Positions 53,938-64,000 of a stretch of DNA of 64,000 nucleotides are shown here, one piece after another. The number at the start of each line of letters is the position of its first letter. Within the stretch, counting starts at the first letter, position 1. Origin of the DNA: Calonectria ilicicola (taxonomy: Eukaryota > Ascomycota > Sordariomycetes > Hypocreales > Nectriaceae); contig CP085828.1 of assembly GCA_020809705.1 (NCBI GenBank), forward strand, positions 3,472,001-3,536,000, given 5' to 3'. The translations under genes and the position numbers were made by a program. Under the pieces are notes generated by a model that worked only from the letters and a program-made list of their open reading frames with translations, was not told the DNA's origin and did no database searches.

Positions 53938-56900
53938 AGTTGCTTGTGTTGTGAGGAGTTTGGTGAAGAGTCGGATTGAGAGAAACTGTGCGTCTGTGAC
54001 TACAATTGCGTGTGCAAGAGTGGTGGCGGTCAAGACTACGACGAGTCAAGTAAATCAGGAGGGTGAGGGCTGGGTTGCTGATGCGACTCTGGAAACGAAG
54101 ATGTCAAGAGAAGGATGAATCACGTCAAGCCATGGGAGGGTGGTTATTTATCCCAATGCCAAGGGGAGTGAGAGAAGGAGGGGATGTCTATTTTTTTCTC
54201 CCCTAGGTACCATGACCACGGCTAAGGCGACTTGGTTCCCTTGCCTAGCATCCTCGACCTTCCTCATGGGCTCGAATTTTTCTCTCATACGTCCCATGAT
54301 CACTTTGCCTCTCCACCGCCCGAGCGACACGCCGAATTGAGGAGGGGCACGTTTAGGCGCCGGGAAACTAGGACGAACGAACACCGATGACGACTCGCAC
54401 ACGCCCCTCCACCACCATCGTTGCCCTCTTTGTCTGGGACATGACGGGCTCTCACATTGACAATCGGTGAGCAAGGAACCCTGAGCAAAGAAGAGAGAGG
54501 GTGTGTGTCTAATCAGCCACTCCCACGGCCTCAACACCTTTGGAAAAGGCCATTTTCTTGTTGGCCTGATGGGAAGCAAGAAGGCAGTTTTATAGGGCGG
54601 ATTGGGGTCGCCCTACGCCGTTACTCGATGCAATTAGTTGGCTGCGCAGCACGCCTGGTTGCCCACAGGTTCGGGGCTCGGCGACCCCAGTGCCCCGGCT
54701 GAAAGAGAACAAGCAGGCGAGGGCGAGTGACCGGCGTGCAGGGCCTCTTGTTGGATGCCCGCGGGGAGCCAAGGGGCGCTGGTGTCGGTGACTCCTTGAC
54801 TAACGAAAACGTAATGAAAAAGCCCCATCGTGGGTTGTCCTCGTGGGCAGCCAAAGACTGCTAGCCCTGGAGCGAGTACGTACCCCCATCAACACATTCA
54901 GGGTCCAATCAGGGCCAGCCAGCCCAAGCTTGGAGTTAAGGTTTTTGGGTTTCGGGTCATTTGGCCTGGTCCGAGCCATTGGGATCGCTTTGGGGATTGC
55001 TTGCATCGTCCGCGAATCGACAAATCTTCAGGGGAAGGCCCTTTAGCATTGGCCGCTACAAGACAGGCGGTGCTGGTGGGATCAGGAAGAACACCGAGGT
55101 AGGTAAAGTAGCTCAGCTAGGGCCCTCCCGCCTGGCTCCATCCCCCCTCAACTTGCCGCGTCTGGGGAAGATGGGCAGACGCACCATTCTTGGAAAAGTT
55201 TCAACCGCCGAGCCTCATCTTTTACCGTCGCCATCGCCGGGCTTCGATGCGTTACTTGTGTACATTGCTTACGGACACGTGCGCATGCACTACCGAGGCA
55301 CCTGGTGCCGCCTATGCCAAGAGAACCACCTGAACTTGAGCATTATGCATGCGCAATTATGCTGCCGATCTAGAATGTAGAGCTCATACCGGACTACCTA
55401 GGACCAAGCATGACAGATATGGGTGCTGAGTGTGTGGTGCAGCTGCAAAGCTAAATGCTCACACAATTTCCAAGACTTGTCTGTACTTGGGGGTCATGGG
55501 CATATCCCACTTCCCTGCAACCCAGCCTACAACAATACCTTAGTAAGAGTCCACACTGGACGAATCCCATGTCTAGCCAGGTTTGGTCAAGGTGTCTGGA
55601 AATGAAGCTACAAATATTGAATGCGCCATTTGGTTTTTTTTCTGGACTACGCTGCCCTAATAATTAAGTTTAGAACTTTGATGTTTCATGACCGGACAAC
55701 CTTCCCAGCGTAATTTGCATTGGGACAAAGAGGTGCTTCAGTCTAAAATATTTTGCAAAACGGCTCTCATTAGTACATTTCTCCGGGGGACCATGATAGC
55801 TAATGTATTTCTCCTGCAACTTGAAATTATTTTTAATTCTATTCTGAATTAAACCTTTACAGGATGAAATGAACAACATCTGGCATATGTCTCGTTGAGT
55901 GGACCTGTTTGTGCAGTTAATGGTGGTGGTTACGTTTTGTTTGATCAGTTGTTGGACTTGATGCCGGGTCTTGTACTGAGGTCTTCGCCTAAATGGATTT
56001 TCGATATTGAAATCCGATGATTTCCAACAATAGCGTGATTTTCATGACTGGTTCAAATACCAGTCGCTTTCTCCCATTCCGGTATTCTCAATCAGTGTTC
56101 TGTACCAATTGGAAACTTAGACACCCAGTAGCGCCAAAAAAATGTGGCATGTTGGCAGTCTAAAGTGATGTATCTAAAAGTGTGTTCTGTACGACTCTAC
56201 GTGGCACTTGGTGAAAAAAAAAGGACCATGGTCAGCGTACGGTAAGCAGAAAATGGAAATGGAAATGATGGGTGTGACCAGAGACATTAACCGGTTGGCT
56301 GAGGGCCGATCAACACAGGACACGACAGACCTGCCTGTGCTTGAAGGAGATGGGATGTATCAGCGCACGGGAAAGCCACCAGGTATACTACGGGCGAAGA
56401 TCGTGCGGGGACCATGTTTCTAGCCTTGGGTCACGCCCCGAGAGTTTACTGCTGCTCGACTGTCTAGCATGAGGCATCTCAATACAAGATAGTGGACATG
56501 AATCAAGCTCAGCAATTCCAGAAGCCATACCGGTAATGCCTGCAGACTCTTTTCACAGGGCGCACCCACACACAGCAGCCCACCGCCTACGGCAGAACCA
56601 TGTGACATTCATTCTCATCTGGTCTTGGCCCCCTGGTCGCTCTCATGCTCCGACACGGGTCTTAGCGCGCTTGCTCCCGCGGGTACATTACAGTAGGTTC
56701 CGTCGGGCCCCTGCAACCTCAAGAGCGGTAGTACCTGTTGAACCGAACGAGTGTGTAAAATTGACCTTGTTGTTGACCCCACTATTTTGCGGTGCCAATT
56801 ATCCTTAAGTAGCTTAGACTATTACATAATATAGCTAAATTAGGAAACGAGGGTCATTCCTGGATTTTGCAGTGCGTTTTCTTGTGTGCACGCTCCATCA

Positions 56901-56950
56901 TGTACATGGCTCGGTTTAACAGTATGCTAGCTTAAAAGGGTAAGGTGAAG
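53938..56950. other. Gene-free flank before the AT-rich block
   Basis: About 3 kb without a supportable gene. The first 200 bp is the promoter of the DUF3602 gene. Base composition is normal to about 55.6 kb and then grows slightly AT-richer. A small perfect hairpin GACTGG/CCAGTC with an 8-nt loop lies at 56047-56066. ORFs here (maximum 143 codons) have no motif. Confidence 0.45.
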
Positions 56951-58938
56951 AGACTTAGCTAATTATATAGATAGAAATCTGAATTAATTTTAATTTAAAA
57001 ATAAAATAAAAAATAAATTAAAAATTTTAATTTTTAAAATATAATTAAATAAAAAATATATATAAATATTAAAAATTTATTTTAAAATATATTAAAAATT
57101 AAATAAAATTTAATATAATTTATTTAATTTATTTAATAATTTTTTATAATTTTTTTAAGTTTATTTTTAATTTTTAAATTTAATAATTTATTTTATTAAT
57201 AAAAAAATATATATATAAAATATAAAAAAAAATTTTATTAATTATTTTTTGTTAGAGGTTATAATACAGTGGAAGGTAAAAGGATAAGCTTAAAATTAAG
57301 CTTATTAAATAAGTATCTATTATATTATTATCTTTATTTTTAAGGGGCTATATATTATATATATAGATGAATATTTCCTTTATTAATAAGTAATTTTAAT
57401 ATTTTAATTTCTAAGCAATTATATTATAAATCAATGGATTTATAATCATTTATTATAAATCAAAATATTTGATTTTTCTATACAGTATATATAGTATTAT
57501 TAATACTATATTAGCTTATAATAATAAGAAAAAATTCAGCTATTTAATAGTTTAACTTTTGTCTTTAAAAGTTTAATATTTAGAGAGTTATTTTAGCTTA
57601 TTATATTTATTCTATAAGTTTTTATTTAACAAATACTTATAAATAATCTATTTTTCTTTATTTAAAAGTAAAAGATTATATTTTTTAATTTTCTTTAATA
57701 GTAAATTACTTTATTTTATATATTATATTAAAGTATTTATAATAGTAGTTTTAATTATTTATAATAATTCTTTTATTTATATTATAATAATAATTTTCTT
57801 TATTTTTATTATTATTTGATTAATTAGGACTTATTTTAAGCTTTTATCTATATTATAAATTAATAATTTTTCTTATATTTTTAGTTTTTTAATATTATAA
57901 TTAAGTTAATAGTTAATTATATTAATATATTTATTTTTTATTTTTTTAATATAAATAATTTAATAATTAAATTTAAAAAATATTTAATCTATTATAATTA
58001 TCTTTTATTAAATTTCTAAATTATTATAAAATAAAAGATATTTTTATAATCTATATATATTATAACTTTATAATTACTTTTTAATAAATATTATTAAAAT
58101 TCTTTAAAAGTATTTATAATAATAAAGAATTCTTTATTATAAATAAAATAATTTAACTTAAAATTATATAACTTATATAAGTAGAATACTATAAGATATA
58201 AATTTCCTTATTTATTTTATTATTTAATTTAAGCCTTTAAAATAAAATCTAATATATTGGTTTTTAGTTTTATAAGCTTATTAAGATTAAATATTATAAA
58301 AATAGATTCTTTTAAAATAATATTTTTTATAATTTTAAATAATTATTATATTTTATTTTTTTATTAAAAGATAATTTTTTTTTAATTAATTTAATTATTA
58401 TAAAGATAATCTTATTAAATCTTTTAATAAATCTTTAATAATAATTTATAAAGCTAAGAAAAGCTTATATTTCCTTTATATTTATTAATATTTTTTATTT
58501 TTATATTATTATAATTTTTTTTAGGTTTATATAGATTTTATTAGGGCTGATAATATATCCTAAGAATTCTACTTCTTAAGTATGGAACTTACTTTTTTCT
58601 AGTTTAATCAGGAGTTTGGTATTTTAGAGAGCTTTTAAGATCTTATAAATATATTCTTTATATTCTTTTTTATTTTTAAAGAAAATAAAAATATTATTTA
58701 AATAATAAATAATAAAGATATTTAAATATTCTTATAATATATTAATTATTATTTATTAAAATAATATTAATATATTTATAAGTTTAAAAAATATAATTAA
58801 ATATTTAAATAATTTAAATTTAATTTAAAAAGTAGTTTTTTATTTATATCCTTCTTTAATATAAATAAGATTATATATTTTTTAAAATCTAATATAATAA
58901 AAATATTAATTTTATAAAAATAATTTTTTATTTTATTA

Positions 58939-58981
58939 ACGTACGTGATAAGCGAGCGCCCCAGACAAGCGAGCGCCCCAT
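58939..58981 (+). repeat. Left terminal inverted repeat of the MITE
   Basis: 43 bp, with two internal copies of the 13-mer AAGCGAGCGCCCC. It pairs with 59320-59362. Confidence 0.92.
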
Positions 58982-59319
58982 ATAAATTTTTACCTTAATT
59001 TAAGATTTTTAAGAATTCCTTAAAAATTCAAATTAAGTTTAAATTTAATAAAAATGTTCAAATAAGCTTATTAAAATTATAATTATATATTGTATTTTTT
59101 TAGATTTTTTAGATTTTTATATAACTAATTATTATAATTTTCTATATTCGCACTGTATAAATAGCTATTTAAATATATAGAAAAATATTTAAAAATAAAA
59201 AGACTCTATTATATAGTAATCTCCTTTTTAAATAGCTTATATTAATTTTTTTAGGTTTTAATTATTAAAATTGTGGGTTTTAGAATCTTAAAAATAGGTA
59301 TTTTTAGGTGCACAGTATC

Positions 59320-59362
59320 ATGGGGCGCTCGCTTGTTCGGGGCGCTCGCTTATCATGTACGT
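59320..59362 (-). repeat. Right terminal inverted repeat of the MITE
   Basis: Reverse complement of the left arm with three mismatches. It also carries two copies of the 13-mer and is followed by TA. Confidence 0.92.
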
Positions 59363-59812
59363 TAATTAATAATAATAAAATATAATTTTTAATAATAATA
59401 TTATTAAATTATTAATAATTTATAATAAAATATAATTTCTTATTTTTTTTAAATATAAATATAATAAAATAATTAATTTTAAAATTTAAAATATAAATAT
59501 ATCTTTTTTTAAATATATTTTAAATATATTTTTTAAAATATTAAATTTAATTTAATTAAAATTATAAATAAAATAAAATTAAGTATTAAATCTATTTTTA
59601 AAAATAATTTTATAATCTTATTAATTAAACTTAAATAGTCTAATATCTAGTTCTTTTATAAAGAGCTTTTTATAAATTTAGTATTATAAAGGTATATTAT
59701 ATAATCTATTTATTTCTACTTTAGCCTTTATTTTTTTAAAATTTTTATTAATTTATTAAAATTATATTTTAAAATAAATAATAATTTATTACTTTTATTT
59801 TTTTTAATATAA

Positions 59813-60035
59813 TGAACTAGATTCACAACTAAGGTAAAGTACAAATAAAACCACAATAGACCTTTATTCTTATTACCAAGACTTCAACTTAATAAACTGT
59901 AGAACCATTCGCCTACACTCACTATATAATACTGTTGTGGGCATCCTTACCCTATAGCATCTTGCGCTAGTACACATTCAATATATATACTTAATTGGTC
60001 CTCTTAGTCCTATATTTTTATAATTATCTCCTTCT
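59813..60035 (-). repeat. Probable 3' LTR of the gypsy element
   Basis: This 220-bp stretch is less AT-rich than its surroundings and lies just after a purine-rich tract on the minus strand (AGAAGAAGGAGAT, near 60,036-60,048), a candidate polypurine tract. On the minus strand it ends TAGTTCA, a usual CA terminus. The partner LTR is outside the window, so limits are approximate. Confidence 0.45.
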
Positions 60036-63000
60036 TCTAGAGGCTTATCCTCAAGCTTTAAGAGGATCTAGTAAAAGTAATATTACCCTTATACCTTATT
60101 ATCCTATTTCTTATATATTCTCTTAATCTGCTTATAATACTTATATACTAAAGTTATTATATTTTTAAAATAAGCTTTAGGTTCCTATATATTATACTTT
60201 ATAGGCTACTTAATCTACTTAATCTAGTATAATATCTTATTATTATTACCTTTATATATAATAATCTTCTTGATCTTTTACTTATTCTCTTTCTTAACTA
60301 GCTTTAGTAAGTAGGTAGTAGTACTACTTTTAGTACCTTCCTAAGGTTTAAGTAAGAAGACTAAGAAAATATTATATATCTATTAGTATTGCTTAGGTAG
60401 ATGTACCCTATAGGCCTGTTGTCTTATTCTCTTAGTAATAGTAATTTTAATAAACTTAGATATAAGCTTTTTATACTTAAACCTAAAGTTCCTTATAAAT
60501 AAATTAATAATCTATTCTTTCTTATACTTTATAATAATATACCTTTTATTATAATATTTAATCTATATTTCTATAGCTTTTTACTAATATTATTAAGCTT
60601 AAGCATATATATAGCTTAAAGCTTTAATACACTCTTATATGCCCTATATATAAGTCTTTAAGTGCTCTAGAGTATATTTAATTATTCTAAGATAATAGTT
60701 GTATAATGCTTATATTAGTAATACTCTAATAGTATTATATTAGCTATTATTATAAGCAAACTCGCTCTTAAGGAGTTATATTACCTATCTCTCTAAGGTT
60801 TCTTCTACAAATAATCTCAAGTATCTCTTTAAGGTTTAGTATATTTATTTAATTTATCTATTAGTTTAAAGATAGTAGGTAGTGGATAATTATTTAATTA
60901 TTATTTATTCTTTTATTAATTCTTCCTAAAATTAGCTTATAAATAGTTTATCTTAATTACTTATAATATCTTTTAGTATTTTATATTAATATTCTATATA
61001 TTTATATAATATTTATATTATTTAAGTAATAATAAATATCTTTTTTATAAATATAAATATAATAAACTTTATTATATAATAAATAATTATAAAAATAATA
61101 TTATATTTTTTTTATTATTATAAGTACTTTAAAATAATCTTATAATAAAATCTATATTAATTTTTTAAAAGGGATATATTAATAATAATAAAGATTACAG
61201 CTTTCTATATGGTCTATAATATAGGGTTTGTATACCCTAATACGCCTAATATCTCAAGGTATAATCATATATATCCTTTATAATTCCTTTCTAATAGAAT
61301 TTTCTCTTAATAAGTTTAATTATTTTAGTAACTTTTATATACTCTGCCCTTAGGTTATTATAATATTTATAAAGTATCTCAATCCTTAGTATATATTATA
61401 CTAAAATAACTAGCCTTCCCTTATAAAAGAGTATACCATTTCTATCTAAGTAGTGCACCTCTATATCTCTAGCGCCCTATTCAACCTTCTATACCTACTA
61501 TTAATAGAAAGGATCTTTAGCCTATAATCTTTAGACTAGTTCTTTTAATTATATAGATAGTTAAGTAAGAAATACTATTTTACTCTCTATAAGCTCTCTT
61601 ATAATAGGATATAGGATGAGTTATTTTAGACTAACTACTTTAGCTCCTAATAGGTCCCTATGGTTAGAGTATACAATCTCTTTCTATTAAGCATTCTTCT
61701 TTATAATAATATTACTAGCCCTTTACTATTATATAATTAGAGAGATTATAGCTATATTCCGCTAGTCTGGTGGTCTAATAGCCTACTCCTAACCTAAGGG
61801 TAGGGAACCCTTATTTATTACCTAATATATAAATATATTGCCTTTAAGGCTAGTATAAATAGCTTATATATAAGTGCTAGTAGTCTTGGTTTTGCCCTTT
61901 ATATTAGCAACTATATGTTATATATCTAATAGTAATTCCTCTACTAATTGGAGCTTCTTTATAAATATAAGAAGTATATCTTTATATATAATTTCCCCTT
62001 CCATATAATCTAATCATCTTAATAGATCATCTACTAAATTAAGCTTCCCTAGTCTATATTCAAGATCAAAATCGAACAAAGATAGTCTATAAATCTATCT
62101 TATAAGTCTTCCTCTAAGATCCTTCATTAGAGCCTTAATAATGCCTTTAAAGGTAAAGTAATCTATTAGCACCACGAACTTTTCTAATAGCCCTAATAAA
62201 TAGTAACTCTAGTGCTCTAAGCTCTTAATAATTATAAGTAGCTCTTACTATCTAATTCTCTAATATTATTTAATATTAGAGAGCTTTCTTAACTAGTAGG
62301 CTATTAGGCATTATTAATCTTCTACAAGCTGTAATAAGATCCTTAAGATAGCCTTAGCAGATATATCTGTCTTAATATAGGCTTTTAAAGTTGGATCCTA
62401 ATATTATAAAATAATTATTAAATAGAAGATTATCTTTAATTCCTAGAACACATCTTCTTCAATCTTGGTCTAAGTAAGGTCTCTAGTCTTATAATTATTC
62501 TTACTTTTCTTAAATAGCTCTATTAAAGATCCTATTATTTTAAAATATTTAAAAATAAACTTTTAATAAAAGTTATAAAAGTTAAGGAATATTTATATAT
62601 TCTTATATAAGATTAGTTTCTTTTATTTAATAATAGATTAAACTTATATAAAATCTATCTTAATACCTTTTTAAATAATTATATACTTTAAAAATTCTAT
62701 CTTTTATTAATAAAAAGTATATTTAAAAAGTTTAGTATATAATTAAAAGTTATATAACTACTTAAAGATCTTTTTAATATTTTTAATATACTATTCTTTT
62801 ATCTTAAAATAAATAATAATATTATCTAGATATATAATATAATAGATATCTAAGAGTCTTATAAATATATAATAAATATATACTTAAAAGGTAATTAGAA
62901 TATTAGTTAACCTAAATAGTATAACTATATACTTAAAGTAGCTATATTAAGTTCTAAAAGTAATCTTTTATCTATTACTTTTTTTAATTCTAATATAATA

Positions 63001-64000
63001 GTATATATTATAAATGTTAATCTTAATAATCTATTTTACTCTTACTAATTTATTTAAAAGATTATTAATAAGTAAGAGTAAATACTGATTTTTAATAGTA
63101 ATTATATTAAGACCTTTATAATCTATATATAAATATATAATATTATCTTTCTTTAATATAAATAATATTAATATATTAATAATATTAACTAATAGTTATA
63201 TTCTACTACTAGTAATATTATTTACTATATATATTTATAGTATATAATATTATTTAACATTTAGTAAATATAATAGACTATATAAAGGCTTTTTGCCTTC
63301 TATAGTATTAATAGAATGCTCTATACCTTTAAAAAGTAATAACTTTATTACCTTTATTTTATTAAATATATACCACTTTAGTTATAACTCTAAAGGTAGT
63401 ATACTAATACTATTATTAATAGCTTTATCTTCTAAGGCCTTAATTAGCTCTTTTTTTAATAATTATATACTAATAATATAAAATATATAAATTTTTCTAT
63501 TATTCTTTACTAATTCTTTTATAATATTCTCAAATTCTATAAGAGAAATAGGTTCATATACCTAATAATAGTTATATATATTAATTATAATATCTTCTTT
63601 ACTTATAGAACTATTTAAGAGAAGTAGATTATTAATATCTTTTAAATATTATACCTTAATAAATACTCTTTAGATCTTCTAAGGCATTCCCCAATGATCG
63701 ATTAAGAATAAAGTTAACTAATATACCTTATATAAGGCCAATATGGTTCTATTGTAGCTTTTTAATATAGGTATAGTTATGTTTAGGGCTAGCTTTAAAT
63801 CTAGTCTTTATATTAATTGTTGGCTGATAAGGTCTATTTGTGTGTAGGTATTTATATTTACCTGGACTTCTTCTTCCTTGTAAGTATTAAGCACTAATGC
63901 TCTTCCTTAGATAATTTGTTTTAAAGATAGAAGTTTCTTATGTGCGGTGGCTTTATGCATTAAGCTTGCGCTTACTTGTTTTCCAATAAGTCTATTTTAG
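59813..64000 (-). mobile_element. RIP-decayed Ty3/gypsy retrotransposon (younger copy), runs off the window
   Basis: Minus-strand translation shows the gypsy order RT, RNase H, integrase, LTR. RT (about 63,250-62,560) has 'IDYKGLNIITIKNQYLLLLI' and later 'LYTKLFKYTFY' plus 'KIEFLKYIII'. RNase H (about 62,500-62,250) has 'DPTLKAYIKTDISAKAI'. The integrase zinc-domain (about 61,450-61,180) has 'IKLIKRKFY*KGIIKDIYDY', where the stop stands at a Trp codon (TGG to TAG). Several Gln codons are likewise TAG. This is what RIP would produce. No long ORF remains, so the element is dead. The 5' LTR and gag lie beyond the window. Confidence 0.85.

Larger units (their letters stand above)
58939..59362. 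mobile_element. 424-bp inverted-repeat transposon (MITE), TA target duplication
   Basis: Termini 58939-58981 and 59320-59362 are inverted repeats of 43 bp with three mismatches (positions 7, 25 and 26 of the repeat). Each arm begins ACGTAC(G/A)TGATAAG and contains two copies of AAGCGAGCGCCCC spaced by four bases, giving GC-rich ends in otherwise AT-rich DNA. A TA dinucleotide flanks each end (58937-58938, 59363-59364). The interior has no ORF. TA duplication and sub-repeats inside the terminal repeats are typical of fungal pogo/Fot-type (Tc1/mariner) elements, so this is probably a non-autonomous member. It sits inside the reverse-transcriptase region of the decayed gypsy copy, between the YPLPLI-like and FTKLD-like blocks. 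Confidence 0.88.
56951..59812 (-). mobile_element. Older RIP-decayed Ty3/gypsy retrotransposon fragment
   Basis: A+T content is extreme and no ORF survives. On the minus strand, broken reverse-transcriptase sequence is readable from about 59,400 down to 58,550: an 'IIIKNYILLLLIN' stretch (family NKxTIKNRYPLPLI), then, beyond the inserted inverted-repeat element, 'FYKINI' (FTKLD), 'NIFIFF' (YLDDILIFS) and 'EVEFLGYIISPNKI' (EVEFLGYIIS). Stops and substitutions fit C-to-T and G-to-A changes. The lower part (56.95-58.5 kb) is too decayed to assign. The outer limits are set by the composition switch and by the LTR of the neighbouring copy, so they are approximate. Confidence 0.7.

Noticed and set aside
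55100..55125. A-box-like string TAGCTCAGCTAGG
   Set aside because: No B-box (GGTTCRANNCC) follows within 100 bp and no cloverleaf can be drawn.
56047..56066. T-arm-like hairpin GACTGG-TTCAAATA-CCAGTC
   Set aside because: The loop is 8 nt instead of 7 and there is no A-box or acceptor stem upstream.
63293..63481. 62-codon ORF in the AT-rich block
   Set aside because: It lies on the opposite strand to the decayed gypsy polymerase and consists of low-complexity Ile/Leu/Asn, as expected in AT-rich DNA.

Overview
The window is nuclear DNA of a filamentous ascomycete, most probably a Sordariomycete of the order Hypocreales (inferred, not proven). Genes carry short (about 50-100 nt) GT-AG introns with CTAAC/CTGAC-like branch sites. 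Codon use favours C at third positions. The genes are a single-copy ascomycete housekeeping set with no operons. The last 7 kb is an extremely AT-rich block with the signature of repeat-induced point mutation (RIP). I reconstructed exon-intron structures by hand, so boundaries are predictions, although each spliced frame closes exactly.

Layout, 0-14.7 kb: the 3' end of MAK21/NOC1 (+); a small conserved-looking unknown gene (-); a mitochondrial-type HotDog thioesterase (+); a fused Mad3/Bub1 spindle-checkpoint kinase (+); the AP endonuclease APN1 (-); the triacylglycerol synthase DGA1/DGAT2 (-); and a C2H2 zinc-finger regulator (-). From 14.66 to 25.14 kb is a ten-kilobase gene desert of ordinary base composition. 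From 25.1 to 32.6 kb lie three genes: a SUN-family cell-wall glucosidase (+), an MFS transporter of the FMP42/SLC43 type (+), and a secreted GH114 polygalactosaminidase (-). From 33.7 to 53.9 kb is a dense housekeeping stretch: HOS2-type histone deacetylase (-), ADE8 (-), YNG2 (+), HPM1 (-), SDHAF3/SDH7 (+), DHR2 (-), SEC9 (-), a GTPBP1-like GTPase (+), EMC6 (-), HEM12 (+) and a DUF3602/Par32-like RGG-repeat protein (-). Most neighbours are convergent with 80-500 bp between stops, or divergent with 0.3-2 kb of shared promoter.

From 53.9 to about 56.95 kb I see no gene. Near 56.95 kb the composition switches abruptly to a gene-free block of over 80% A+T that runs off the right end. Inside it, minus-strand translation shows decayed Ty3/gypsy polymerase sequence twice. 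One copy (about 59.8-64 kb) has RT, RNase H, integrase and a probable 3' LTR in that order. An older copy (about 57-59.8 kb) has its reverse transcriptase interrupted by a 424-bp element with 43-bp GC-rich terminal inverted repeats and a TA target duplication. Stops replace Trp and Gln codons, as RIP predicts.

The genes do not form one pathway. They cover ribosome biogenesis (MAK21, DHR2, HPM1), chromatin (HOS2, YNG2), genome stability (BUB1, APN1), secretion and membranes (SEC9, EMC6), metabolism (DGA1, ADE8, HEM12, SDHAF3, thioesterase) and cell wall or matrix (SUN, GH114). I found no convincing new multi-gene system. The most notable items are the inverted-repeat element nested in the RIP-decayed retrotransposon, the double-KEN MadBub kinase, a GC-AG intron in SEC9 and a gene whose first coding exon is only the start codon.
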